Assembly (NCBI GenBank): GCA_045586505.1
Contig: JAZNAL010000004.1
Span: 1 to 24,803, forward strand
DNA from: Flemingiibacterium sp045586505
GTDB taxonomy: Bacteria > Bacillota > Clostridia > Oscillospirales > CAG-272
Direction of reading: 5' to 3'
DNA: 24,803 nt
The notes under the pieces are model-generated. The model saw only the letters and a program-made list of their open reading frames with translations. It was not told the DNA's origin and did not search any database. The position numbers and the translations under genes are program-made. The first letter of the stretch is position 1, and each line of letters begins with the position of its first letter. Shown piece by piece: positions 12,574-21,789 of the stretch.

Positions 12574-15222
12574 TTATTCGTCAGTGTTATCCTCGGTATT
12601 TTCCTCGTCAGTAATCTCCTCATCGATGTTTGAATCATCTTCGAGGTAATCATCGGTCTCACTGTCAGCGGTATCATCCGGCTCCGGTTCGGGCTCGGGA
12701 ATCACATAATGCTCAAAACAGAAGCTGTTATAATAGCGGCGATCCGTCTGCGTGAAGCCCGGATACTCGCCCTCGACATAAAGTCCCGTATAGAACGGTA
12801 CATCACCGGTGGTCGGCATCACGGTATCCTCATGAGTCTTACGGTAGGTGTACTGCGTGTCGGTAACCTTGACCTGCATCGGGAACACACGCTCCACCGC
12901 GATCAAGCCCACATTCTTAATATACTCCGGCGGGCACTTGTCGCAGGCAACCGCTCCTGTCAGCGTATCGTACGCCACCATTACATGGCGGTCACAGTAT
13001 TCGGTAGGCACCGTTGTACCGGTAAAGTAGCCCGTTTCCGCACGGTTACCACGCGGGTCGGCGTAGCACGCCGCGGTCATAAGCTTGCCGGAATCCTTAC
13101 AGTAATTTGCACTCACTATGCCGTTCGCCATTTCAAAGGTTTTAAGCGGCGTTCCGCTGTTAATATATTTCTGATGGAGTCGTATCATAATGTTATCCCA
13201 TGCTACCGTACACGGGCTCCACGCAAGTGTACCCAGCGACTGGGGGATATCGTAACCAAACCAAATACCGCAGACATAATAGGGGGTATACCCGATAAAC
13301 CAGCGGTCAACGTCATTTGACGTAGTACCGGTTTTTCCTGCGCAGTTGACCGTATTGTCGAGTGTAATAGCAGTCGCAGTACCTCGGGTAACTACATTCT
13401 GGAGCATCTTGGTCATGATGGATGCCGTCTGCTCGCTTATGACAACATAGCTTTCCGGCTCATTTTCGAGGAGCACTTCCCCCTCGGAATCAAGCACACG
13501 CAGCCAGGTACGCGGCTTGTTATATACACCGCCGTTTGCGAAGATCTGATACGCGGCAGTGATCTCAAGGTTGGTGACACCGTAGTTCATACCGCCCAGT
13601 GCCAATGCCGAAAGGTCCTTATCGGTGATGCCCACTCCGGAAAGCTGTGCATACTCGATGAAGCTATTCATCTGAAGCTTATTCTTAACAAAATCGAAGG
13701 ACACATCAGTCGTGAGATCCTGCAGTATACGGACAGCAACCGTATTTACCGAGCGTGTTACCGCATCATTTACAGTGGTAAGTCCGCCGTAGACCTCGGG
13801 AAGATTCTTCGGCCATGCGGAAGGATTCAGCTTTTCCTCATCATCCTCTGCATAATTGAACATGACGGGCACATCATCATACACGCTTCCGTAGGTTATA
13901 ATTCCGTATTCAAGTGCGGGTCCGTAGATCGACAGCGGCTTGATGGATGAGCCGGGAGAACGTGTAGTCTGCGTTGCCTTATTTAAAAGCAGATTCGCAT
14001 CCTTGTCACCTCTGCCGCCCACAATTCCGAGCACATCACCCGTTGCGGGATCGATAACCACGCCCGACGACTGAGGCTGTACTGCGTTGTTTGTTCTGGG
14101 GAAGCTAGATTCGTTGGCATAGACCTCTTCAAGCGTTTTCTGCACCTCGGGATCCTGCAAAGTAATTATCTGGAGTCCGCCCGTGTAGATGAGGTTATAT
14201 GCCATTTCAAGGTTATAGCCCTTCTCCTCGCACAGAGCATTCGCCACCTCGACCATGACCTGGTCGGTAAACCAGGAGTTTGAGGTAATAGATGCATCCT
14301 TAGCTCGGCCTTGATAGTCAAGCACCAGCTCGGCTTCTTTACCTGTGTTATATTCAACCTCGGTAATATAACCGAGCTCCATCATACGGAAAAGAATCAG
14401 ATTCCGGCGCCCTATGTGCTCCTCTGGATTCTGAACGGGGTCAAAGCGCGTGGGCGAGTTGGTGATGGATGCCACCGATGCACATTCCACAAGTGAAAGC
14501 TGGCTGACATCCTTATTAAAATAGGTATATGCCGCCGCCTGCACACCGTAACAGTTCTGTGAGAGATAGATGTTATTTAGATAAAGCTCAAGGATCTCGG
14601 TCTTATCCAGCTTTTTTTCGAGGTTGATGGCACGCAGGATCTCCTGAATCTTACGCTGGGGGGTATAATCCTTATCCTCGGTCAGATTCTTGATGGTCTG
14701 CTGAGTGATGGTGGAGCCGCCGCCCTGATCTTCCTCAAAAGGAATAAAATAGTTGAGTACGGCACCCGCAGTTCTTATCCAGTCGATGCCGTTGTGACTC
14801 CAGAAGCGGTGATCCTCGATTGCCACAAACGCATTGACGAGATCTTCGGGAATCTGCGTATAGGACACCCACACACTGTTTTCCGAGCCGAAAAGCTGCT
14901 CATCCTTGATCTCAACCATGGTACCGATACGGTTCTCGCGGTCAGTATAGTCCATATAGAAGATCTTTGTTGTCTGACTGGAATTCATGCGGAAGATGGC
15001 AGGGTCAATTTCGGGATCGATATAGTTCTTCACATAAACCGCAAACGCGGTACCAACGATAATACCCGTTATAAAGCAGATGAGCAGTACCGTCAGAAGT
15101 ACGTTAAGAATGTATGAGAATATCTTGCCGATAACCTTGCCCACAAGCTTTCCCGAGCCCGCAACCTCATGCGACCAGTTCACCTTGTTCTTCGGCGTCT
15201 GTTTTTTACTGTTATTATTCAA
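12574..15222 (-). CDS. Class A penicillin-binding protein (PBP1-type)
   Basis: 882 residues. A bifunctional cell-wall synthase that polymerises glycan strands and cross-links peptides outside the membrane. A cytoplasmic basic tail (1-37) and one membrane helix (about 38-64) come first. The GT51 transglycosylase has AIEDHRFWSHNGID (134-147, catalytic Glu136), GGGSTITQQTIKN (167-179) and KTEILELYLNNIYL. The transpeptidase has PGSSIKP with Ser425 as nucleophile, SVN at 491-493 and KTG at 630-632. After it come a cysteine-containing region typical of clostridial PBPs and a very acidic tail (about 840-882). The start codon is TTG at 15222, with AAAGGA about 8 bases upstream and no other in-frame start until Met79. 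All catalytic motifs are intact. Confidence 0.95.
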   Translation of the reverse strand: MNNNSKKQTPKNKVNWSHEVAGSGKLVGKVIGKIFSYILNVLLTVLLICFITGIIVGTAFAVYVKNYIDPEIDPAIFRMNSSQTTKIFYMDYTDRENRIGTMVEIKDEQLFGSENSVWVSYTQIPEDLVNAFVAIEDHRFWSHNGIDWIRTAGAVLNYFIPFEEDQGGGSTITQQTIKNLTEDKDYTPQRKIQEILRAINLEKKLDKTEILELYLNNIYLSQNCYGVQAAAYTYFNKDVSQLSLVECASVASITNSPTRFDPVQNPEEHIGRRNLILFRMMELGYITEVEYNTGKEAELVLDYQGRAKDASITSNSWFTDQVMVEVANALCEEKGYNLEMAYNLIYTGGLQIITLQDPEVQKTLEEVYANESSFPRTNNAVQPQSSGVVIDPATGDVLGIVGGRGDKDANLLLNKATQTTRSPGSSIKPLSIYGPALEYGIITYGSVYDDVPVMFNYAEDDEEKLNPSAWPKNLPEVYGGLTTVNDAVTRSVNTVAVRILQDLTTDVSFDFVKNKLQMNSFIEYAQLSGVGITDKDLSALALGGMNYGVTNLEITAAYQIFANGGVYNKPRTWLRVLDSEGEVLLENEPESYVVISEQTASIMTKMLQNVVTRGTATAITLDNTVNCAGKTGTTSNDVDRWFIGYTPYYVCGIWFGYDIPQSLGTLAWSPCTVAWDNIMIRLHQKYINSGTPLKTFEMANGIVSANYCKDSGKLMTAACYADPRGNRAETGYFTGTTVPTEYCDRHVMVAYDTLTGAVACDKCPPEYIKNVGLIAVERVFPMQVKVTDTQYTYRKTHEDTVMPTTGDVPFYTGLYVEGEYPGFTQTDRRYYNSFCFEHYVIPEPEPEPDDTADSETDDYLEDDSNIDEEITDEENTEDNTDE

Positions 15223-15266
15223 TTTCCGATTCCTTTCCGAAATACAGTGATATATTTCTTTAGACG

Positions 15267-15283
15267 AAAATCAGAGTGATTTT
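15267..15283. repeat. Short perfect palindrome upstream of the PBP gene
   Basis: AAAATCA and TGATTTT (15267-15273 and 15277-15283) flank a 3-base centre, 44 bases before the PBP start codon. It could be an operator or a weak hairpin. There is no T run long enough for a terminator of the upstream gene. Confidence 0.4.
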
Positions 15284-15338
15284 GTTCTCTATATTATACT
15301 ACATAATGTGGTTTATTTTTTGTACAATGCGTAAATTT

Positions 15339-16016
15339 TCAAGCCTTTGTCACATCTGTGCTCTCTTTATCGGGAAGTGCTTCCTCAAGCATCTGCTTTT
15401 CACAGGTATGAGCATAGATGTACGCAAAAATTATGATAAGCAAACCCACAAGCACTCCGCCAAGATCGGGACGCATGGAGAGATGGATTAATGTCGGATC
15501 GGGCACAAAGGTTTTGACAAGCAGATAATTGTAAAAATCTCGCGCGATACCGATGAAGGAATAGCCTATCGCAACCGTAAGCCCCACATACATCATATAT
15601 CTTCCGTTTTTCATGTGATAAAGCTCACCCATCGCAAGATTTTTCGCAAGCTTTGATAAAAACAGCGATATGGGTGCAAGAATGCACAGCGTGGCGGCGG
15701 CAAGCAGAAGCTCGGCATACACTACGGTCTTGATGTCAGAAAGAGTGACATTATCCCGTGAGGCATCGATACGGATACCGTTGCCGATGGTTATTGAATA
15801 GCCGCCTTCGGTCTCACTCATATACGGAGGAAGCATCATTTCATCCACCGATACATTGACAAGCAGCATAATGAGCGCAATTATACCCGCCAGCAATACT
15901 GCAAGAATGCAGGCATAATATAGCCCTTTAAGAATCGGCGAGACGACCTTTGAGATGCCGACCACACCGCGATATGTGAAATGACTCATCGAAGCCTTAT
16001 CCTTCTTCTTGAACAT
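15339..16016 (-). CDS. Four-helix membrane protein, DUF2975-like
   Basis: 225 residues with four predicted membrane helices (near 31-54, 98-122, 140-160 and 187-205). An extracellular loop of about 40 residues lies between the first two helices, and the C-terminal tail is charged. The layout and the last helix followed by a Glu-rich cytoplasmic end resemble DUF2975 proteins, which are often paired with a small XRE regulator; no such regulator is next to it here. The function is unknown. GGAGGG lies 7 bases before the ATG, and the gene starts 12 bases after the dnaE stop, so it is co-transcribed with dnaE. The family call is tentative. Confidence 0.7.
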   Translation of the reverse strand: MFKKKDKASMSHFTYRGVVGISKVVSPILKGLYYACILAVLLAGIIALIMLLVNVSVDEMMLPPYMSETEGGYSITIGNGIRIDASRDNVTLSDIKTVVYAELLLAAATLCILAPISLFLSKLAKNLAMGELYHMKNGRYMMYVGLTVAIGYSFIGIARDFYNYLLVKTFVPDPTLIHLSMRPDLGGVLVGLLIIIFAYIYAHTCEKQMLEEALPDKESTDVTKA

Positions 16017-16028
16017 CAGAAATCCCTC

Positions 16029-19000
16029 CTATTTCACAACGACATTATCATCCCCGAGAACCAGTCGCAGTTCGTTAATAACAAACGGTGATGCGGCAAG
16101 ACGTATACCCGATAGCCGCTTATACTCGGATGTAGATTTGTCGTAGAAAATGACCTCCGACATACCGTCGCAGAAAATGTATACAAGATTTTCCGCCTTT
16201 TTAAACAAGCGGTCACGCTCATCTGTGTGCTCGACACGAAGGTATACCTTGCTGGGCTGTACAGATATCGCTCCCTGTGTTGGTGTGCGTCCGACACCGT
16301 TCTGAGCCGGCTTATATGCGGGAACTGCCGCCGGCGGTACTACTGCGGTAGGCGGCGGAGCGGAAACACCGCGCACATGATACACCGTGCCACCTCCCGC
16401 CTTCGTAGCAGTCTGTGTTACGGTATGAGCAATCGATTCCGCCGCAGATGCAGTCTGTGAGCTGTTTGCCGGCTCTCGCATCGGCTGTGAGCGCTCATAC
16501 CCGCCCCTCTGCGAAAACCGCGGCGCTTCGGGCATTGCCGAGCGCTCCGAAAAGTGCTCGTTATCGTCAAGCGGCAGTATGACCTGTGCCAGCACCTTGG
16601 GATCCTCGTCATCGCGTATGGAAAGCTGTCCTACAACACAGATCGCCGCTTCGTTTGTAATCATATGCGACACAGTTTCAAAGGTTTTCGGAAATATCAG
16701 CACCTCAAGCTCACCAAAGCGATCCTCAAGGCTTATAAACGCCATCTGCGCGCCGTTTTTGGTCATCTTCGTCTGACGGCGGGTGATGATGCCGCAGAGT
16801 GTCACCGTCTGCTTATCAGCAAAGTTCTCCTCGGATTCGACCTCCTCGGAAAACGCCGAAAGTATGGAGTTTATAGCAGTAGGTGAGATCTTCTCCACAT
16901 GACGCGAGTAGTCCTCAATCATATGGCCTGAGAAATAGATTCCGGAGCACTCCTTTTCAAGCCTCAGTTTTTCGCGGAGCGTCAGCTCTGCGACCTCTGG
17001 ATAGTCAAAGCTCTCGGATTTTGCGGGAACATCCTCAAGGCCCATAGAAAACAGATCAAGTTGTCCCGCCACATTGGACCGGGAGCGCTCCTGATAGTGA
17101 TCAATGATCCGCTCATAAGACAAAAGAAGCTTACTGCGGAAAACACCGAGACCATCGAAGGCGCCGCTTTTTATCAGCGCTTCGATCTGACGCTTGTTCA
17201 TGTCCTGCCCATACATCCGCTCAACAAAATCTTCAAAAGATGTAAACGAACGACCACTACGCTCAGCAACGATGCGGTCAATAAAGCCCACTCCGAGATT
17301 TTTCAGCGCCAACAGTCCAAAGCGAATATACCGCTCCTCCCCGTTCACAATAGCACGGAAGTCTGCGGTGGACTCATTGATATCGGGAGGCAGGATACGA
17401 ATACCGTACCTGGTACATTCCGCCACATATTCCGCGGTTTTCTGTGCATTGCCCATAACCGAGGTCATCAGTGCCGCCAGATATTCGCAGGGGTAATGAC
17501 TCTTTAAGTACGCGGTGCGATAGGAAATGATGGCATAAGCAGCCGCGTGACTCTTATTGAAGGCATAGGAAGCAAATCCCGACATCTCGTCAAAGAGCTC
17601 GTTTGCGATCTCAGCGGAAATACCGTTTTTGCCCGCGCCTTCAACGAATACTGTGCGCTCCTTTTCCATATCTTCGGCTTTTTTCTTCGCCATCATACGC
17701 CGAACCAGATCGGCGCGTCCCAAGGAATATCCTGCCACACTGCGGCATACCTGCATTACCTGCTCCTGATAGACCATGCACCCGTAGGTCACGTCAAGTA
17801 TGGGAGCAAGAAGCGGTGTTTTATAAGTGATCTTATCGCGATTCTTGCGATTTTCAATATACTTTGGGATAGAATCCATAGGTCCGGGACGGTAGAGCGA
17901 GATCGCGGCGATTATATCCTCAATGCAGTCGGGGCGAAGCTGTGTCAGCATCTGCCGCATACCGCCCGATTCAAGCTGAAAAATACCGTCCGTGCTGCCG
18001 GAGGAAATTATATCGTACGCTTTTTTGTCATCAAGCGGCAACGCTTCTACATCGAAATCCGGCTCGCGCTCACGTATCTGCTTTTGGGTATCGGAAATTA
18101 TGGTAAGATAGCGAAGTGCGAGAAAATCGAACTTCAATAGTCCGAGTTTCGCCACGGTATCCATATCGAACTGCGTCACGGGCACATTGCCATTAACGGC
18201 AAGTGGTACATATTCATGCACGGGCAGGTCAGTGATGACCACACCCGCCGCATGGGTTGAGGAATGGCGCGGCATACCTTCAAGCGCCCGTGCGGTATCG
18301 ATGAGCCGCCTCACCTGCGGCGAATCCTCATACATCTCGCGAAGCTCTTTGCTCGATTTGAGCGCCGAATCAAGGGTCATATCCAGCGCGCGGGGGATCA
18401 CCTTCGCCACAGCATCGGTGTCGGCGTATGACATTCCAAGTGCACGTCCTACATCGCGCACCGCCGCACGCGCCGCCATGGTACCGAAGGTGGCGATCTG
18501 CGCCACATGATCGCCTCCATAACGGCGGCGGACGTATTCGATGACCTCATCCCGTCGGTTGTAGCAGAAGTCGGTATCAAAGTCGGGCATACTGCCACGC
18601 TCGGGATTCAGAAAACGCTCAAACAGCAATTCAAAATGCAGGGGGTCAAGGTCAGTAATACCAAGAAGGAACGCCACAAGGCTTCCCGCGCCCGCACCGC
18701 GTCCGGGGCCGACGGGAATGCCGTTTTTCTTAGCATATCCCACAAAATCCTGCACTATAAGAAAATAATCGGAATATCCCATGCGGGTTATAACATCAAG
18801 CTCATACTCGATCCGCTGATGGTATTCATCCTCGGAATGCTTGTCCGTATATGTGATACGCCCCGCCGCCAGCCTGTTTGCAAGGCCGATTTCGGTAAGT
18901 CGGCGCAGATACACCTCCGATGAGAGTCCGTCCGGTGGTGTGAATGCAGGCAGGTAGATTTTTGAAAAGTCAAAATCGAAGTTACACTTCTCGGCGACCT

Positions 19001-19811
19001 TAACGGTATTTTCAATTGGACTGCCAAGCGGCTCGTTATCAAGATATCCGAACAGCTCACGCATTTCCTCGGTAGTTTTATAGTAAAACTCATCTGTCTC
19101 AAAGCCGATAGGACGACCGTCGGTTATCACACTGTTTGTCTGGATACACATAAGTATCGCCTGACTGTCCGCATCCTCACGGCGCAGATAATGAGCATCG
19201 TTTGTTGCCACAAGCGGTATGGAAAGCTCACGCGACAGCTTGACGATGCCGCGATTTACCGCTTTCTGCTCCTCCATACCGTGATCCTGCAGTTCCAGGT
19301 AATAATCCTCGCCAAACATCGACTTCATTTGTAATGCGTGCTCCCGCGCCCCCTCGTAGTCTCCGTCCATAAGCGCGCGGGGGATATATCCCGCAAGGCA
19401 GGCGGAAAGCGCAACAAGCCCCTCGTGATGAGCCTTCAAAAGCTCCATGTCGATACGCGGCTTCGAGTAAAAGCCTTCGCAGAATGCCTGCGTGACCATG
19501 TAAATGAGGTTTTTATAGCCCGTTTGATTTTTGCAAAGCAGCACCAGGTGATAGCTTCCGCCATCCTCGTTGTGGTCGCGATCGAAACGTGTACGGCGCG
19601 CGAGATATACCTCGCACCCGATTATCGGCTTGACCCCTTCACGTTTGCAGGCGTTATAAAACGCCACCGCACCGTACATGACGCCGTGGTCGGTGATAGC
19701 CGCCGCCGTATGCCCGCATTCCTTTGCGCGCTTCGGTATATCGGCGGTGCGACAAGCACCGTCGGGCAGGCTGTATTCACTGTGCAGATGGAGGTGAACA
19801 AAATCCGACAT
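16029..19811 (-). CDS. dnaE: DNA polymerase III alpha subunit DnaE
   Basis: 1260 residues from the ATG at 19811, chosen because AAGGA lies 8 bases upstream and the family's VHLHLHSEYSLPDGA begins three residues later; an ATG 11 codons earlier lacks a site. It is a replicative polymerase of the DnaE1 type. The PHP domain comes first, with TDHGVMYG. The polymerase core has GPGRGAGAGS and PDFDTDF (catalytic Asp410 and Asp412; third Asp about 562 in KFDFLALR). Helix-hairpin-helix and OB-fold (VTLCGIITRRQTKMTKNG) regions follow. A Ser/Ala/Pro-rich linker of about 100 residues (1085-1187) precedes a conserved C-terminal block and makes the protein longer than usual. whiA ends 37 bases upstream. PolC would be expected elsewhere in a Firmicute genome. 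Confidence 0.97.
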   Translation of the reverse strand: MSDFVHLHLHSEYSLPDGACRTADIPKRAKECGHTAAAITDHGVMYGAVAFYNACKREGVKPIIGCEVYLARRTRFDRDHNEDGGSYHLVLLCKNQTGYKNLIYMVTQAFCEGFYSKPRIDMELLKAHHEGLVALSACLAGYIPRALMDGDYEGAREHALQMKSMFGEDYYLELQDHGMEEQKAVNRGIVKLSRELSIPLVATNDAHYLRREDADSQAILMCIQTNSVITDGRPIGFETDEFYYKTTEEMRELFGYLDNEPLGSPIENTVKVAEKCNFDFDFSKIYLPAFTPPDGLSSEVYLRRLTEIGLANRLAAGRITYTDKHSEDEYHQRIEYELDVITRMGYSDYFLIVQDFVGYAKKNGIPVGPGRGAGAGSLVAFLLGITDLDPLHFELLFERFLNPERGSMPDFDTDFCYNRRDEVIEYVRRRYGGDHVAQIATFGTMAARAAVRDVGRALGMSYADTDAVAKVIPRALDMTLDSALKSSKELREMYEDSPQVRRLIDTARALEGMPRHSSTHAAGVVITDLPVHEYVPLAVNGNVPVTQFDMDTVAKLGLLKFDFLALRYLTIISDTQKQIREREPDFDVEALPLDDKKAYDIISSGSTDGIFQLESGGMRQMLTQLRPDCIEDIIAAISLYRPGPMDSIPKYIENRKNRDKITYKTPLLAPILDVTYGCMVYQEQVMQVCRSVAGYSLGRADLVRRMMAKKKAEDMEKERTVFVEGAGKNGISAEIANELFDEMSGFASYAFNKSHAAAYAIISYRTAYLKSHYPCEYLAALMTSVMGNAQKTAEYVAECTRYGIRILPPDINESTADFRAIVNGEERYIRFGLLALKNLGVGFIDRIVAERSGRSFTSFEDFVERMYGQDMNKRQIEALIKSGAFDGLGVFRSKLLLSYERIIDHYQERSRSNVAGQLDLFSMGLEDVPAKSESFDYPEVAELTLREKLRLEKECSGIYFSGHMIEDYSRHVEKISPTAINSILSAFSEEVESEENFADKQTVTLCGIITRRQTKMTKNGAQMAFISLEDRFGELEVLIFPKTFETVSHMITNEAAICVVGQLSIRDDEDPKVLAQVILPLDDNEHFSERSAMPEAPRFSQRGGYERSQPMREPANSSQTASAAESIAHTVTQTATKAGGGTVYHVRGVSAPPPTAVVPPAAVPAYKPAQNGVGRTPTQGAISVQPSKVYLRVEHTDERDRLFKKAENLVYIFCDGMSEVIFYDKSTSEYKRLSGIRLAASPFVINELRLVLGDDNVVVK

Positions 19812-19848
19812 TTGTAGCTTCCTTTTATATTTTTTTGAAGTCAATCCG

Positions 19849-20766
19849 TCAGGATGGCTTCCACGCCATGATCTTTTTCAGTCTGTGATTGACACCCGAC
19901 TTGGTGATCGGCGGCTCATGGAGCGCCGCAAGCTGTGCCAGCGTCGCATCTGCGTGATCAAGACGCAGATATGCGGTAATTTTTAATTCATCGGGCATAC
20001 GCTCAAGCTCGCCTTTAGCCTTCAGCGCATTTATCGCCGCAAGCTGATCACCCGCTGCCGCCACTGTCTTACCGATATTGGCAAGCTCGCTGTTGGCAAG
20101 TCGGTTGGCATCGCTTCTGAGCTCGCGCTCAATTTTTTTATTCATTATGGTAAATGCAGCGTTGGTCGCACCGATGAACGCGAGAAAATTCTCGATGCTT
20201 TCGCTGTCCTTATAGTAAAGGACGTGCTCGGTCTTGCGTGAGGTACGCTTCGGCTCGATTCCGCACTCACACAGCAGCTCGGCGATACTCTCAGCCGACG
20301 CTTTGTTCGTGAAATCTAACTCTAGATGATATCCCTTGTCGGGATCGGTCAGAGTCCCCGCCGTTAAAAATGCTCCGCGCACAAATGCCGCCATACAATT
20401 AGAGCATTTGAACATTTCACGCTTGACAAACGCCTCCGAGTCCTCTGGCGCATACTTGAAGCCGCGAAACAGCCGCTCCAATTCACGTCTCTGCGGCACG
20501 GTTATCTTACAGCTCCGCCGCTCATCAGCGTCCCCGCTCTTTTTTTCGGTTATATACAGATTTCCCTCAATAGAATACAAATCGCGCAGCCTTTTAATGC
20601 AAAGCTCTGCCAATTCCTCACAGACGGTAACGAGCTTCAACCGTTCGCGCGAAAAGATTCCCGCAGAATAAATTATACCGTACAGCTCAGCCTTGCGGCA
20701 GCATTCGTGCTTTAAGCCCTCGGATGCCGACACAAGACCTGCCTTGGTCTCCTGTGCAAATGACAT
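19849..20766 (-). CDS. whiA: DNA-binding regulator WhiA
   Basis: 305 residues from the ATG at 20766; MSFAQETKAGL aligns with the usual WhiA start, so the ATG four codons earlier is unlikely. WhiA pairs a degenerate LAGLIDADG homing-endonuclease-like fold with a C-terminal helix-turn-helix. It affects sporulation in actinobacteria and cell division and chromosome segregation in Bacillus. Visible marks are CRKAELYGII, FVRGAFLTAGTLTDPDKGYHLE, YKDSESIENFLAFIGA, a DANRLANSELANIGKT helix, and ITKSGVNHRLKKI at the end. No clear Shine-Dalgarno sequence precedes the start; instead a stable hairpin ends 13 bases upstream. The gene follows rapZ directly, without the usual yvcK between them. Confidence 0.95.
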   Translation of the reverse strand: MSFAQETKAGLVSASEGLKHECCRKAELYGIIYSAGIFSRERLKLVTVCEELAELCIKRLRDLYSIEGNLYITEKKSGDADERRSCKITVPQRRELERLFRGFKYAPEDSEAFVKREMFKCSNCMAAFVRGAFLTAGTLTDPDKGYHLELDFTNKASAESIAELLCECGIEPKRTSRKTEHVLYYKDSESIENFLAFIGATNAAFTIMNKKIERELRSDANRLANSELANIGKTVAAAGDQLAAINALKAKGELERMPDELKITAYLRLDHADATLAQLAALHEPPITKSGVNHRLKKIMAWKPS

Positions 20767-20779
20767 AATAATGACCATA

Positions 20780-20867
20780 GCTTTCGCGAAGCGAAAGCTT
20801 CCTTACTCGGGAATTTGTGGGTGGTTTTGCGAAGCAAAATCGGCGACGAAGTCGGCGAAGCCACAAA
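20780..20867. repeat. Cluster of palindromes with GAA (TTC) loops
   Basis: The rapZ-whiA spacer contains several short inverted repeats whose loop is always GAA on the plus strand. They are an 8-bp stem at 20780-20798, a 6-bp stem at 20825-20839, a 4-bp stem at 20844-20854 and a 3-bp stem at 20854-20862. An outer 7-bp pairing (20814-20820 with 20861-20867) encloses the last three and would give a branched structure. It looks like an intergenic repeat element, though only one copy is visible here. Confidence 0.6.
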
Positions 20868-20874
20868 AACCAAT

Positions 20875-20896
20875 GCATGAAAATTTATTTTCATGC
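20875..20896 (-). terminator. Hairpin after rapZ, possible weak terminator
   Basis: A perfect 9-bp stem (20875-20883 with 20888-20896) with a 4-base loop lies 13 bases beyond the rapZ stop. On the minus strand TTTTT follows after four further bases. The low GC content of the stem suggests partial termination at most. Confidence 0.45.
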
Positions 20897-20909
20897 TTCA
20901 CCCGACAGC

Positions 20910-21767
20910 TTATTTTGTAATATCGCGGTGTATAGTCACAGTGTTGTAGCCGCTCGCCCTGATATGCGCGGAAAGCGCCTCGGTGATTGCCACAGAACGG
21001 TGCTTGCCGCCCGTACAGCCTACACCGATGATAAGCTGTGCCCTTCCTTCCCGCGAATATAATGGGAGCAGATAATCGACCATATCGTAAAGCTTATTTA
21101 CAAAGGTCGCCGTTTCCTCGTGTGAGAACACAAAGTCCCGCACACAAGCTTCAAGTCCGGTGTGTTCCTTTAATTCATCGTAATAGTAAGGATTCGGGAA
21201 ACAGCGCACATCAAATAAAAGATCAGCTTCCATCGCCGACCCGTGCTTGAACCCGAAGGACATACACGTAACAAACAGACCGCTCGTTGCTCCCGTATTT
21301 ACGATGCCGTACATTTTATCCTTAAGCTGTGCGGGCGTGAGCTTTGTGGTATCGATTGTATAGTCTGCGCGTGCCGCCGCTACGGAAAGCAGCTGGCGCT
21401 CGGTTTTAAGAGCCTCGGTCATGCTCATATTCTTCGCCGTCACAAACGGATGCGTGCGGCGCGTAAACTTATATCGGCTTATGATTACCTCGTCGGCGCA
21501 ATCAAGGAATACCGTGCGGCAATTAAATCCCTGCCCTCTCAGCGCATCAAGCTCCGAAAACAGCGTTTCAAACTCCACCTCGCCGCGTATATCCACGATA
21601 AACGCCACATTTTCAAGCTTTCCCGACGAGGCACGGTAAAGCTCCGCAAACTTTAGAATAAGCTGTGCGGGCATATTATCGATACAGTACCAGCCAAGGT
21701 CCTCAAGAGTATTCGCCGCCTGGGATTTACCCGCACCCGACATACCGGTTATAATTAAAAATTCCAT
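20910..21767 (-). CDS. rapZ: RapZ/YvcJ nucleotide-binding protein
   Basis: 285 residues from the ATG at 21767, where GAGGA lies about 8 bases upstream; an ATG 20 codons earlier would overlap murB and has no site. It is a P-loop protein with Walker A GMSGAGKS (8-15), GWYCIDNMP (25-33), a DCADEVIISRYKFTRRTHP region, and the conserved C-terminal GVGCTGGKHRSV (about 248-259). In E. coli RapZ controls glmS mRNA decay through small RNAs and so amino-sugar supply for the cell wall; in Bacillus the homologue YvcJ has nucleotide-hydrolysing activity and its target is less clear. It lies 22 bases after murB, consistent with one transcript. Confidence 0.96.
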   Translation of the reverse strand: MEFLIITGMSGAGKSQAANTLEDLGWYCIDNMPAQLILKFAELYRASSGKLENVAFIVDIRGEVEFETLFSELDALRGQGFNCRTVFLDCADEVIISRYKFTRRTHPFVTAKNMSMTEALKTERQLLSVAAARADYTIDTTKLTPAQLKDKMYGIVNTGATSGLFVTCMSFGFKHGSAMEADLLFDVRCFPNPYYYDELKEHTGLEACVRDFVFSHEETATFVNKLYDMVDYLLPLYSREGRAQLIIGVGCTGGKHRSVAITEALSAHIRASGYNTVTIHRDITK

Positions 21768-21789
21768 TGTTTTTTCCTCAAAACGGCTT

